A DNA stretch of 64,000 nucleotides from Paenibacillus dendritiformis (GCF_945605565.1 NZ_OX216966.1:3216001-3280000), one strand, 5' to 3'; positions 26,249 to 38,115 are shown, numbered from the stretch's first letter. Numbers and translations: made by a program. Notes: generated from the letters alone by a model not told the origin.

Positions 26249-26911
26249 TTAGAGGAACGGATTGCGCCATTCCATTAGCAGTCCGTAATTGGCCGACTGC
26301 TCATCCTCCAAATAATCGGGCACGACCGCGACGGGCGTGCGGCCGCAGCGGAGCAAAAAGCTGACGACCGGATCGTGCCGCCGGCCTTCCATGACCTCCT
26401 GCACATATTGCTCGGCGGTCATCTCATCCGCGACGGCGCCGTAGCCGGGCATGCGGGCTCCGCCCAGAAGCCGGTCCAGCCCGAGGTGGACGACCGTGGC
26501 GTACATCGCCTGCATCATCCATTGCCCGATTCCATACTTCCGGTATTCGGGGCGGACGCATAGATCGACGACATATAAGGTTCGCCCCGCCGGATCGTGG
26601 TGGCGGATATACCCGTTGTCCGTCGCCGCTTCCCAGGACAGATGCTCGGCTTCGGCAGCAGGCGGAAGCATGAGGGCGGTCATCGATCCGACGGCCTGCC
26701 CGTCCATCTCGGCGCAGAGCGCCCCCGCCGGAAAGCGGGACACATGCTCTCCGATCTGCTCGCGGTTCCACCATAGTTCCTCGGGGAAGGGCGGCGGGAA
26801 CGAGGCGCGCTGAATGTCAATGAGCGCTTCGGTATCGGACAAACTGTAATTGCGGATGGTCAGCCGCTTCGGCTTGCCTTCATGCAGCACATACATCGAT
26901 TGGCTGAGCAT
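26249..26911 (-). CDS. GNAT-family N-acetyltransferase (YhcX N-terminal-like)
   Basis: 220 residues with the GNAT acetyl-CoA site VVDLCVRPEYRKYGIGQWMM near residue 112 and a preceding beta strand GSMTALMLPP. The protein begins near TIRNYSLSDTEALIDIQRASFPPPFPEELWW. It lies 14 bases after the nitrilase-family gene, and in B. subtilis YhcX the same two domains (GNAT and carbon-nitrogen hydrolase) are joined in one protein, so these two likely act together. ATG 26911 with GAAGGGGGCAGC upstream is chosen; a longer frame from 26965 would overlap the nitrilase gene. Confidence 0.78.
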   Translation of the reverse strand: MLSQSMYVLHEGKPKRLTIRNYSLSDTEALIDIQRASFPPPFPEELWWNREQIGEHVSRFPAGALCAEMDGQAVGSMTALMLPPAAEAEHLSWEAATDNGYIRHHDPAGRTLYVVDLCVRPEYRKYGIGQWMMQAMYATVVHLGLDRLLGGARMPGYGAVADEMTAEQYVQEVMEGRRHDPVVSFLLRCGRTPVAVVPDYLEDEQSANYGLLMEWRNPFL

Positions 26912-26925
26912 CGCCGCTGCCCCCT

Positions 26926-27780
26926 TCACCAATCCGGGTACAGATCCGTGCGGCGATCGCGCCATGTCGTCACAGAGCCGCGTTCTCTCACTTGCTGCAG
27001 CAAGGACAGATCCAAATCCGCAGTCACGATCATATCGTTATTGATTTCTCCTTCGACGAGAATGCCGCGCGGCGGGAACGGAATGTCGTTCGGGGCGATA
27101 ACGGCCGCCTGGCCGAAATTGGCCCTCATGAAATCAACGGTCGGCAAGGAGCCGACGGTTCCGGTCGCGACGACGTATACCTGGTTCTCGATCGCCCGGG
27201 CATGGCAGCAGTAGCGGACCCGGTAGAAGCCCTGCCGGTCATCGGTGCACGACGGGCAGAAGATGACATCGGCCCCTTGGGCGCGCACCATGCGGACAAT
27301 CTCGGGAAATTCAATATCATAGCAGGTAAGAATGGCGATGGTGCCCTTCTCTGTATGGAATACGCGAACTCCGTCACCGGCGGCCATATTCCATTCCGTG
27401 ACTTCGGTTGGCGTAATATGAAGCTTCGCCTGTTCCTCGACGGTGCCGTCGGGGCGGAACAGATGAGCCATATTGTACAGCTTGCCTTCCCGCTCGATGA
27501 CATGGGTCCCCCCGATCAGATACATGCCGTATTGCTTGGCCAAGCGGCTGAACAGCTCAAGATAGGCTTCGGTATAGCCGGGAAGCTCGTCGATCGTGAG
27601 CGCCTCCCGCTCATCGGTTCCAATCGACATGAGCTGGGTCGTGATGAACTCGGGAAAGAGCAGGAATTCCACCTCGAACTCCGCTGCTGTCCGGATATAG
27701 TGTTCTACCTGTCTCGCGAACGCATCGAAGGTTGAGATCGTATGCAGATGGTACTGGACGGCAGATACGCGCATTTTCAT
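26926..27780 (-). CDS. Carbon-nitrogen hydrolase (nitrilase superfamily)
   Basis: 284 residues with the Glu-Lys-Cys triad: Glu in EVEFLLFPEFITTQLMS near residue 43, Lys in EEQAKLHITPTEVTEW near 118, Cys in IAILTCYDIEFPEIVRM near 152. These enzymes cleave amides or ureido compounds (amidase, N-carbamoyl amidohydrolase and so on); the substrate is not evident. Partner of the GNAT protein just downstream, as in the fused YhcX. AGGTGTTCC-type upstream bases read GGAGGTGTTCCT on the coding strand, a strong start site. Confidence 0.88.
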   Translation of the reverse strand: MKMRVSAVQYHLHTISTFDAFARQVEHYIRTAAEFEVEFLLFPEFITTQLMSIGTDEREALTIDELPGYTEAYLELFSRLAKQYGMYLIGGTHVIEREGKLYNMAHLFRPDGTVEEQAKLHITPTEVTEWNMAAGDGVRVFHTEKGTIAILTCYDIEFPEIVRMVRAQGADVIFCPSCTDDRQGFYRVRYCCHARAIENQVYVVATGTVGSLPTVDFMRANFGQAAVIAPNDIPFPPRGILVEGEINNDMIVTADLDLSLLQQVRERGSVTTWRDRRTDLYPDW

Positions 27781-28008
27781 AGGAACACCTCCAACAAGGG
27801 AAAAATAAAGATCTCTCTCATTATGACCAGAACGGCCGCGGAGAGCAACTATTTCTTGCCGTCGGGCGTCATGGGCCTGCTATTGCGGGCCGGGCGGCAT
27901 ATAAGGATGACTTCAGAACCGATCTCGTTCCGAAAAAAAGGAGGGGGCGAGCGCGATAGCGAAGCTATAGAGACGAACATTTTGACAGGCGGAAGGGGAT
28001 TTTCATCC

Positions 28009-29034
28009 ATGACTTCACAATACGGACATCATGAAGCGCAGCAGGCGCTTCCTTATCCCGGCAGCATCACGGATGTGCCGGGCATTCGGCTCGGCCATGC
28101 GCAGGACGAGGCCGCGCTTACAGGCTGCACGGTTATCATGGCGGAGGAGGGCGCGGTATGCGGCGTCGATGTGCGCGGATCCGCTCCCGGCACGCGCGAG
28201 ACGGAACTGCTTCAGCCTACCGCGATGGTGCCGCATGTGCATGCGATCTGCCTGAGCGGAGGCAGCGCGTTCGGGCTGGAAGCCGCTCACGGCGTAATGC
28301 GGTATTTGCAGGAGCGCGGCATCGGGCTGGATGTCGGGGTAGGGAGGGTCCCTATCGTGCCGGGGGCGATTCTGTTCGATCTCGCCATCGGCCGGCCCGA
28401 TGTGACGCCGACGGCCGCCATGGGCTATGCCGCAGCGGCGTCCGCCTCCTCGTCTCCTCCGGCGCAAGGCAATGCCGGCGCGGGCATGGGAGCGACCGTC
28501 GGCAAGTATGCGGGGCCGGAACGGGCCATGAAGGGCGGCTTCGGCACCGCTTCGGTGAGGCTGCCGAGCGGACTCGTCATCGGAGCGGCGGTCGCCGTGA
28601 ACGCGGTAGGCGAGATCCGGCATCCGGGCCATGGAGGGACAGCGGCGGGAGCGCGGGGCGACGAGACGGGAAGCTTCCTCGCGCCGCTTCGCTATCTGTC
28701 CGGATTGGACAAGCCTTTCGCCGGGATGAAGCCGGGGACCAATACGACGATTGCGGCCGTCGCTTGCAACGCCAATCTGACGAAGACGGAGATGAACAAG
28801 GTGGCGGAGATGGCGCATAACGGGCTCGCGAGAACGATCTTTCCGGTGCACACGATGTTCGACGGCGATACGGTGTTCGCCATGACGACAGGGGGCGTGG
28901 ACGCTTCGGTCGATCTCGCCGGCATGTGGGCCGCGGAGACGCTGGCCTACGCGATTGTCAATGCGGTCACGGCCGCCGAATCCGCGGGAGGGGTGCCTGC
29001 GGCGCGCGATTGGACGGTGCAGCCGCCGCAATAA
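28009..29034 (+). CDS. P1-family peptidase (DmpA/aminopeptidase type)
   Basis: 341 residues of the DmpA Ntn-like fold. Visible: GSITDVPGIRLGHAQDEAA near residue 18, DVRGSAPGTRETELL near 50, AICLSGGSAFGLEAAHGVM near 75, PIVPGAILFDLAIG near 110, NAGAGMGATVGKYAG near 155, and PGTNTTIAAVACNANLTKTE near 243, where members self-cleave to expose the nucleophile. The N-terminal hydroxyl residue here would be a Thr. Substrates are beta-peptides or N-terminal residues in relatives. ATG 28009 follows GGAAGGGGATTTT; the frame is open 89 codons further up without a site. A bidirectional terminator at 29041 follows. Confidence 0.88.
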   Translation: MTSQYGHHEAQQALPYPGSITDVPGIRLGHAQDEAALTGCTVIMAEEGAVCGVDVRGSAPGTRETELLQPTAMVPHVHAICLSGGSAFGLEAAHGVMRYLQERGIGLDVGVGRVPIVPGAILFDLAIGRPDVTPTAAMGYAAAASASSSPPAQGNAGAGMGATVGKYAGPERAMKGGFGTASVRLPSGLVIGAAVAVNAVGEIRHPGHGGTAAGARGDETGSFLAPLRYLSGLDKPFAGMKPGTNTTIAAVACNANLTKTEMNKVAEMAHNGLARTIFPVHTMFDGDTVFAMTTGGVDASVDLAGMWAAETLAYAIVNAVTAAESAGGVPAARDWTVQPPQ

Positions 29035-29040
29035 ATCAAA

Positions 29041-29071
29041 TAGCGCGCCGGACAGGCTGCCGGCGCGCTTA
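29041..29071. terminator. Bidirectional terminator between P1 peptidase and ldh
   Basis: AGCGCGCCGG and CCGGCGCGCT form a perfect 10-bp stem between two convergent genes. Confidence 0.75.
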
Positions 29072-29073
29072 GC

Positions 29074-30042
<969 letters not shown>

Positions 30043-30119
30043 TTATGTACGTCTGTACGTATGTAAATTCAAGCATATACAGGGCCGCGTGCAACATATC
30101 GGCAGTCATGCTGATACTT

Positions 30120-30137
30120 TAAATTGTAAACAATTTA
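30120..30137. promoter_or_regulatory. Palindrome between ldh and csoR
   Basis: TAAATTGT, two bases, ACAATTTA: perfect 8-bp arms, in a local AT-rich stretch 93 bases upstream of ldh and about 50 bases before the csoR promoter. It is not a good Rex site (which has TTGTGA...TCACAA). Confidence 0.5.
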
Positions 30138-30184
30138 CGGGTAACAATTCAAATTCAAATGAAAATTAAAGATCAAAATGGGTA

Positions 30185-30213
30185 TTGCATAGGGTAGGGG
30201 GGTATGCTATGAT
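30185..30213 (+). promoter_or_regulatory. csoR promoter with CsoR operator in its spacer
   Basis: TTGCAT (30185-30190), 17 bases, TATGAT (30208-30213). The spacer and its flanks form ATAGGGTAGGGGGGTATGCT (30189-30208), a G-rich CsoR-type operator; the same 20-base pattern with four changes lies before copA at 30968. Confidence 0.75.
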
Positions 30214-30235
30214 AAATCCAAGAGGTGGTGATAAG

Positions 30236-30613
30236 ATGAGTTCCCGGGAAGACGCGCTTATCAGCAACGATGAATCAGCCAACGGCATGGAAGCCGTCGG
30301 CGAGATGGAATGCCATCGCCCCGAGGCAGCGGGCGAACGGAAGAGCCATCATTCGGCCGAGATGAAGAAGAAGCTGATTCACCGTCTGAACCGCATCGAA
30401 GGGCAAGTGCGCGGCGTTAAGTCGATGATCGATAAGGATACGTATTGCGATGATGTACTGCATCAGATCGCGTCGATTCAATCGGCGTTGTATTCCGTCG
30501 GAAGGCTCCTGCTCGAAGGCCATATGAAGAGCTGCGTCATCGAACGGCTTCAGGAAGGCGATGATGAAGTCATTGATGAACTGCTGGTTACGATACACAA
30601 ATTATTGAAATAA
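30236..30613 (+). CDS. csoR: Copper-sensing repressor CsoR
   Basis: CsoR binds Cu(I) and leaves its operator, turning on copper export. 125 residues with the all-helical DUF156 core IHRLNRIEGQVRGVKSMIDK near 49-68. The Cu(I) ligands are present with the right spacing: Cys71 (TYCDDV), His96 and Cys100 (GHMKSCVIE), that is 25 and 4 residues apart as in M. tuberculosis CsoR. The first ~40 residues form a longer Glu/His-rich tail than usual. ATG 30236 follows AGAGGTGGTG. Autoregulation is expected from the operator inside its promoter. Starts the csoR-copZ-copA run. Confidence 0.93.
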   Translation: MSSREDALISNDESANGMEAVGEMECHRPEAAGERKSHHSAEMKKKLIHRLNRIEGQVRGVKSMIDKDTYCDDVLHQIASIQSALYSVGRLLLEGHMKSCVIERLQEGDDEVIDELLVTIHKLLK

Positions 30614-30679
30614 TAGAGCGTGTTCAAAAAGGTCGGACCTTTTGCACAACCTCTAATAGATCCTGAGGAGGAATTGAGA

Positions 30680-30883
30680 ATGACTGAAGTAACTTGGAAG
30701 GTAGAAGGCATGACATGCGGACACTGCAAGCAGGCGGTGGAGAAGGCGGTTCAGGAGGCTGGCGGCGAGGCGAAGGTCGATCTCGGCTCCAAGCAGGTGA
30801 AGATTACGTACGATAATGCCAAGGTTCAGCCGGAAAAGATTCGGGAAGCGATCGAAGATCAAGGCTACGACGTCGTCTCGTAA
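30680..30883 (+). CDS. copZ: Copper chaperone CopZ
   Basis: A 67-residue single heavy-metal-associated (HMA) domain: KVEGMTCGHCKQAVEKAV near residue 6, with the Cu(I)-binding GMTCxHC motif. It delivers Cu(I) to CopA and CsoR. GAGGAGGAATTGAG precedes ATG 30680; the longer frame from 30620 lacks a site. Between csoR and copZ lies a short palindrome AAAAGGTCGGACCTTTT (30627-30643). A terminator follows at 30932. Confidence 0.94.
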   Translation: MTEVTWKVEGMTCGHCKQAVEKAVQEAGGEAKVDLGSKQVKITYDNAKVQPEKIREAIEDQGYDVVS

Positions 30884-30931
30884 GCCGGCTGAGGCGGACT
30901 TGGGCCGCTAGCATCCATCTATTTATACAGG

Positions 30932-30956
30932 AACTCCTTGCGGGGAGTTTTCTTTT
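30932..30956 (+). terminator. Terminator after copZ
   Basis: AACTCC and GGAGTT stem (with extra C-G closing), then TTCTTTTT. copA therefore has its own promoter and operator just downstream. Confidence 0.65.
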
Positions 30957-30967
30957 TCGCTTGAAAT

Positions 30968-30987
30968 ATAGGGTGTAGGGGTATACT
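30968..30987 (+). promoter_or_regulatory. CsoR-type operator and -10 box of copA
   Basis: ATAGGGTGTAGGGGTATACT matches the csoR-promoter operator at 16 of 20 bases. Its end forms a TATACT -10 box; TTGAAA at 30961 is a -35 candidate with a 15-bp spacer. Confidence 0.7.
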
Positions 30988-31008
30988 GAATAAAAGGAGT
31001 GAAACAGA

Positions 31009-33411
<2,403 letters not shown>

Positions 33412-33425
33412 CCGGAAAGTCAAGG

Positions 33426-33454
33426 TTTTCAACGCCGTGCCCGCATGGTATGAT
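33426..33454 (+). promoter_or_regulatory. Promoter of the YneR-like gene
   Basis: TTTTCA (33426-33431), 17 bases, TATGAT (33449-33454) with TGG before it (extended -10). Confidence 0.5.
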
Positions 33455-33488
33455 CGGATTACGGTCATTAGAATGAGGGGGAACGAGC

Positions 33489-33779
33489 ATGCACTTACGG
33501 GTGACAGCGGAAGCGATTCAACGCTTTCAATCAGATTGGGGCTATTCAGCAGGGGATACCGTGCGCATCTTCGTACGATACAGCGGATTCAGTGCATCCG
33601 GGCCCTATTCCTTCGGCATTATGAAGGATCAGCCGCAGCATCCGGCGGTGTCGGAGACGGTAGACGGAATTACCTTCTTCATGGAGGAGAACGATCTGTG
33701 GTTCCTGGACAACCGCGAACTGGTGCTGGATGCGAACGGCGAGGACATCGTCATCGTCCATGATGGAATGACGATCTGA
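33489..33779 (+). CDS. HesB-like (YneR family) small protein
   Basis: 96 residues, like B. subtilis YneR: LRVTAEAIQRFQSDWGYSAG, then VRIFVRYSGFSASGPYSFGI and ENDLWFLDNRELVLD. It has the HesB/IscA-like fold signature but no cysteine at all, so it cannot hold an Fe-S cluster as IscA does. Role unknown. GAATGAGGGGGAACGAGC precedes ATG 33489. It is followed by a terminator at 33851. Confidence 0.8.
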   Translation: MHLRVTAEAIQRFQSDWGYSAGDTVRIFVRYSGFSASGPYSFGIMKDQPQHPAVSETVDGITFFMEENDLWFLDNRELVLDANGEDIVIVHDGMTI

Positions 33780-33850
33780 CGGAAGCGTTACAGGAGAGAC
33801 TGTCTTCCGCCGCGGAGATGGATAAGAATAGAAGCGTTGCAGATGAAAGC

Positions 33851-33882
33851 AAGACTGCCGGGATCATCCTGGCAGTCTTTTT
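33851..33882 (+). terminator. Terminator after the YneR-like gene
   Basis: AAGACTGCC and GGCAGTCTT form a 9-bp perfect stem followed by TTT. Confidence 0.85.
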
Positions 33883-34085
33883 ACGTTGTTCGCCCCAACT
33901 TGTCGCATGCGGCCATCGAAAACGGCGTGCGGACAGCGATGTATGTTTCGACGAAAGAAGCGTTTTTGAAGGCCGTGGATGTGACGTACAGTAATCGGAA
34001 AAACTTATGTGGGTCAGGATGAAGGCTTCCGGACAGCGGGGGCCGTCGAAAAGGTGACGACGCTCCCCGGCACGGCAAAAAGAAC

Positions 34086-34114
34086 TTGTCATTCCGCGCG
34101 CTTGCGTATATAAT
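34086..34114 (+). promoter_or_regulatory. Promoter of the metE riboswitch leader
   Basis: TTGTCA (34086-34091), 17 bases, TATAAT (34109-34114). Transcript start would be near 34121, about 50 bases before the riboswitch. From 33883 to 34085 I see nothing else I can name. Confidence 0.75.
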
Positions 34115-34171
34115 CATTCTCAATCGGATGGCCGCCTGTGCTGAGGCGCAGTCCGATTCAACAACATACGG

Positions 34172-34340
34172 GGAACAGGTGCTTTGCGTAACGGCAAAGC
34201 TTAATAGGGAAGCCGGTTCGAAGCCGGCGCGGTCCCGCCACTGTGACAGACGAGGTGCGGCTCATGAAGCCACTGGTCGAATGACCGGGAAGGCTGCCGC
34301 CACCGATGACGCTGAAGCCAGGAGACCTGCCTGTTCTGAC
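34172..34340 (+). ncRNA. Cobalamin riboswitch
   Basis: The conserved parts of the B12 riboswitch are present in order: an AGGTGC-containing start, AATAGGGAAGCCGGT (34203-34217), GCGGTCCCGCCACTGTGA (34229-34246), and the B12 box AAGCCAGGAGACCTGCC (34315-34331). It lies in the leader of metE, so when B12 is plentiful the B12-independent methionine synthase should be shut off. The terminator at 34455 is the likely expression platform. Confidence 0.95.
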
Positions 34341-34454
34341 AGCACTGTTCGTACCTACGGGAGATAGGGAAGTGTTCGTAGACTGGATAACTCGGTTCGC
34401 ATGTATGCATGTGCATGGTCGGGTCTTATTCATTGCTCCGTTATGGACGTTTAC

Positions 34455-34492
34455 GGGACATTTCTGCGCCTAGGGCAGGGATGTCCTTTTTT
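34455..34492 (+). terminator. Riboswitch-controlled intrinsic terminator before metE
   Basis: GGGACAT (34455-34461) and ATGTCC (34481-34486) with an inner CTGCGCC/GGGCAG stem, then six T. It stands between the riboswitch and metE, 180 bases before its start. Confidence 0.75.
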
Positions 34493-34670
34493 GCGCACGG
34501 TGATCACGGCCAAGTGCGTCCAGGCGCGGGAGATAGCCCGTCCCGAAGGAGCATGAAGACCCGCGGCAGGGTGTAGTGCGATATTAATTCCTTGTTAACA
34601 GATAAGAATTATTTAATTTATTTTCCCTGTACTCCCGCTAGGAAGTTCCGATAAGGAGAGGAGACGCGAC

Positions 34671-36989
34671 ATGGCGAAAGGGCAAGTGATGACGGGTGTA
34701 TCCGGGTATCCGCGCATCGGATACGACCGGGAGTGGAAGAAGGCGTTGGAGCAGTATTGGGCAGGCAAGCTGACGCGAAGCGAGCTGGTGGCGGAGATGG
34801 AGCGGATCGAGCTGCTTCGTCTCGCGAAGCTGAAGGAGGAAGGCATCGACTTCATTCCCGTCAATGATTTCTCCTGGTACGATCATGTCCTCGACATGAC
34901 GGTCATGTTCGGACTGATCCCGGAGCGGTTCGGTTATAAGGGCGGCCCGGTTACGGCGGATCTGATGTTCGCGCTTGCGCGCGGCACGGAGAAGGCGGTC
35001 GCCTGCGAGATGACCAAATGGTTCAATACGAACTATCACTATATCGTTCCGGAATGGGAAGGGAAGCGGCCGGTGCTGGCCGAGAATCGGCCGCTCGCCT
35101 CGTACCGGAGAGCGAAGGAGAAGCTGGGCATCGAAGGGAAGCCGGTCCTGGTCGGCCCGTACACGTATGTCCGCTTCATCAAGGGCATCCCCCAAGGCGA
35201 GCGCCAGCAGGTGCTTGATCAGTTCGCCGAGGTGTACGGCCGGATATTGCATGAGCTGGAGGCGGAAGGGGTCTCCTGCGTGCAGCTCGATGAGCCGGCC
35301 TTCGTGAAGCCGATGACAGCGGAGGATTGGCAGGCGGCACAAGCCGTGTACGAGCGGCTTCGCCAAGCGGCGCCGGGCTTGACCATCTGGGTGCAGACAT
35401 ACTTCGATTCGGTCTCGGGACTCGATTCGTTCCTGCAGCTCCCGGTGGATGTCTACGGCCTCGACTTCGTCCACGGGAAGGAGCGGAACGAAGCGGCGCT
35501 CCGCCAGTCCGGCGTACCAGCCGGGAAACGCGTCGCCCTCGGCATCATCGACGGGCGCAATATTTGGCGGGCCGACCTGCTTGCCGCGGCAACCTGGCTG
35601 GAGTCGATCGAGCCGATCGTGCCGCGGTCGCACTGGATCGTGCAGCCGTCCTGCAGTCTGCTGCATGTGCCGTTGATGGCAGAACGGGAGCAGGATCTGC
35701 CGGGCTATATTCGCGGAGCGCTCGCGTTCGCGGACGAGAAGGTGGCCGAGACGGTGCGGCTGGCTGCCCATCTGTCCGAGCCGACGGCGGAGAGCGCGGC
35801 GCTTCTGGAAGCGAGCGCTGCTGATGTTCTCGCCTGGCGCGAGGAGCCGGCGCGGAAGCGCCCGCATGTCGTCGAGGCCGTGGAGCGCCTGATCCGGGAT
35901 GCGGAGGCCGATGGCGGCCGCCGCGCGCCGTATGAGCAGCGGCGCGAAGCGCAGCGCCGCCGTTGGCCGGAGCTGCCGCTGCTGCCGACGACGACGATCG
36001 GCAGTCTTCCGCAGACGGCGGAGATTCGCAAGGCGCGGCTCCGCTTCCGCAAAGGTGAATGGAGCGCCGCGGCGTATGAGTCGTTCCTGCGCCAAGAAAT
36101 CGAGCGTTGGGTGCGGATTCAGGAAGAGATTGGCATCGATGTGCTCGTGCACGGTGAATTTGAGCGTACGGACATGGTCGAATATTTCGGAGAGAAGCTG
36201 GACGGCTTCGTCTTCACGAAGTTCGGGTGGGTGCAATCATACGGCTCACGCTGCGTCAAGCCCCCGATTCTGTACGGAGATGTCGCCTTCCGCGAGGCGA
36301 TGACCGTAGCGGAGACGGCGTATGCCCAATCATTGACGAAGCAGCCTGTGAAGGGAATGCTAACCGGGCCGGTCACGATTCTCAACTGGTCCTTCGTGCG
36401 CGACGACGTTCCGCGCGAGCAGTGCGCCTATCAGCTCGCTTACGCGCTGCGGCAGGAGATTCAGGCGCTGGAGCAGGCGGGCATCGGCATGATCCAGGTC
36501 GATGAGCCGGCCGTAAAGGAAGGGATGCCCCTGAAGGCCGAGGATGCGGCACATTACCGGGAATGGGCGGTGCTGGCGTTCCTGCTGGCAACGAATGGGG
36601 CCGTGCCGGAGACGCAGATTCATACGCATATGTGCTACTGCGATTTCTCCGATATGGTGGAGACGATTCGCCGCATGGATGCGGATGTCATCTCGCTGGA
36701 GACGGCGCGCAGCGGCGGAGACATGGTCGATACGCTGCGGAAGGAGCGGTATGAGCTCGGCATCGGCCTGGGCGTCTATGATATCCACAGCCCGCGCGTC
36801 CCATCCGTCGGGGAGATCGAGCGGTTCATCGAGACCGCGCTGACGGTGCTGCCGGCCGAGTCGTTCTGGATTAACCCGGATTGCGGGCTCAAGACGCGCA
36901 ATGAGCCGGAGACCGTCGCCGCGCTCAAGCATATGGTGGAAGCGACGGTGTCGGTGCGCCAGGCCCGTTCCGCGTCAGCGAAGCGGTAA
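34671..36989 (+). CDS. metE: Cobalamin-independent methionine synthase MetE
   Basis: Transfers the methyl group of 5-methyl-tetrahydropteroyltri-glutamate to homocysteine without B12. 772 residues. N-terminal domain starts SGYPRIGYDREWKKALEQYW; the C-terminal catalytic domain begins near residue 435 at LPLLPTTTIGSLPQT. Zinc ligands His/Cys lie in QIHTHMCYCDFSDMV near 650 and the last Cys in FWINPDCGLKTR near 735; VDEPAVKEGMPLK near 610 holds the catalytic region. ATG 34671 follows AAGGAGAGGAG. Regulation by the upstream B12 riboswitch is expected; this implies that a B12-dependent MetH exists elsewhere. Confidence 0.97.
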   Translation: MAKGQVMTGVSGYPRIGYDREWKKALEQYWAGKLTRSELVAEMERIELLRLAKLKEEGIDFIPVNDFSWYDHVLDMTVMFGLIPERFGYKGGPVTADLMFALARGTEKAVACEMTKWFNTNYHYIVPEWEGKRPVLAENRPLASYRRAKEKLGIEGKPVLVGPYTYVRFIKGIPQGERQQVLDQFAEVYGRILHELEAEGVSCVQLDEPAFVKPMTAEDWQAAQAVYERLRQAAPGLTIWVQTYFDSVSGLDSFLQLPVDVYGLDFVHGKERNEAALRQSGVPAGKRVALGIIDGRNIWRADLLAAATWLESIEPIVPRSHWIVQPSCSLLHVPLMAEREQDLPGYIRGALAFADEKVAETVRLAAHLSEPTAESAALLEASAADVLAWREEPARKRPHVVEAVERLIRDAEADGGRRAPYEQRREAQRRRWPELPLLPTTTIGSLPQTAEIRKARLRFRKGEWSAAAYESFLRQEIERWVRIQEEIGIDVLVHGEFERTDMVEYFGEKLDGFVFTKFGWVQSYGSRCVKPPILYGDVAFREAMTVAETAYAQSLTKQPVKGMLTGPVTILNWSFVRDDVPREQCAYQLAYALRQEIQALEQAGIGMIQVDEPAVKEGMPLKAEDAAHYREWAVLAFLLATNGAVPETQIHTHMCYCDFSDMVETIRRMDADVISLETARSGGDMVDTLRKERYELGIGLGVYDIHSPRVPSVGEIERFIETALTVLPAESFWINPDCGLKTRNEPETVAALKHMVEATVSVRQARSASAKR

Positions 36990-37095
36990 GCGGGTCGCGA
37001 GCCGGCCACGGGCGAGGCAGGCTGCGGCTTCCGGGCGTCATGAATCCGCGACGGGGATAGCCTAGCCTTGACCGGACCGCCACACGTCCCGCTGT

Positions 37096-37902
37096 CTACA
37101 GGAGAGATTCCGCTCCGTCAATGACGATCTGGGCGCCGGTAATATGGCTGGAGGCGTCCGATACGAGGAACGCCACCAGGTCGGCGACCTGCTCGGGCTT
37201 GCCGGGCCCATGTTCAAGCGGCTGGCTGCCCTGGGGATACTCGACCGGGATCGTGATGCGGTCTACGGACGGTCTGCGGTCCGTATTCTCACCGATATGG
37301 GTCTCGATGGCCCCGGGGCAGATGACATTTACGCGAATCCGATAGCGGGCCAGTTCAAGCGCCGCCATCTTGGCGAAGGCGACCTGGCCCGCTTTGGATG
37401 TGCTGTAGGCGCTCATCCCGAACCCGGAAAACTTGCGGCTCCCATTAATCGAGCTCGTAATGACGATGCTGCCGCCGTTTTGCTTCAAATAAGGGATGGC
37501 GTATTTTACGGTAACGAATGTTCCGGTCAGATTGGTCTGAATCGTATCCCCCCAATCCGCCACCTTCATGTCCTCGATCGAGGACAGCACCCCGTTAATG
37601 CCGGCATTCGCGAAGACGGCCCTGATCGGCCCGTGCGCTGCGGCTTCCTTGATCGCGTTTTCGACGCGGGAAGCGTCCTTCAGGTCGATATCGTACGCGA
37701 TCGCCCGCCCGGGATAGAGGGCGTTCATCTGCTGCTCCGCCTGATAGGTCCGATCATCCTTCCGATCGAGCAACGCGACGGTCATGCCCGCTTCCGCCAA
37801 GCGGAGGGCGGAAGCGCGTCCGATGCCGGACCCGGCTCCGGTTACGATGGCGACACCTTCCAATGGCGAGGGCGCATGTTGGTGCTGCTTGTCCATGTCC
37901 AC
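37096..37902 (-). CDS. Short-chain dehydrogenase/reductase
   Basis: 268-residue classical SDR: NAD(P)-binding VTGAGSGIGRASALRLAEAG near residue 21, NNAG-like FANAGING near 97, catalytic Ser in VITSSINGSRKFSG near 148 and Tyr/Lys in YSTSKAGQVAFAKM near 165, with CPGAIETHIGENT near 197. Substrate unknown; FabG-like or sugar/alcohol dehydrogenase activities are both possible. It stands alone on the minus strand between metE and the DUF3939 gene. Confidence 0.87.
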   Translation of the reverse strand: MDMDKQHQHAPSPLEGVAIVTGAGSGIGRASALRLAEAGMTVALLDRKDDRTYQAEQQMNALYPGRAIAYDIDLKDASRVENAIKEAAAHGPIRAVFANAGINGVLSSIEDMKVADWGDTIQTNLTGTFVTVKYAIPYLKQNGGSIVITSSINGSRKFSGFGMSAYSTSKAGQVAFAKMAALELARYRIRVNVICPGAIETHIGENTDRRPSVDRITIPVEYPQGSQPLEHGPGKPEQVADLVAFLVSDASSHITGAQIVIDGAESLL

Positions 37903-38115
37903 AACTCCTCTCTATACTCCAGCATGCGGCCCGCCCTTATAGTCAGGCGTACTTGCCATGATCAGGCGGCCGCTTCGATTTGCTACCTATTACCTCTGCA
38001 AATAGGTCTGAAAACAGAGGAAAACAAGGGCATTCCATGTTATAATGGAACTGTAAGCGAATACATTATACTTGCTTCCTGAATGCTATACAGGAACGGG
38101 AGAAAGGTGGGTTCG

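Noticed and set aside
30120..30137. Rex operator for ldh
   Set aside because: Rex sites read TTGTGA...TCACAA; here TTGT is followed by AAACAA, so it is listed only as an unnamed palindrome.
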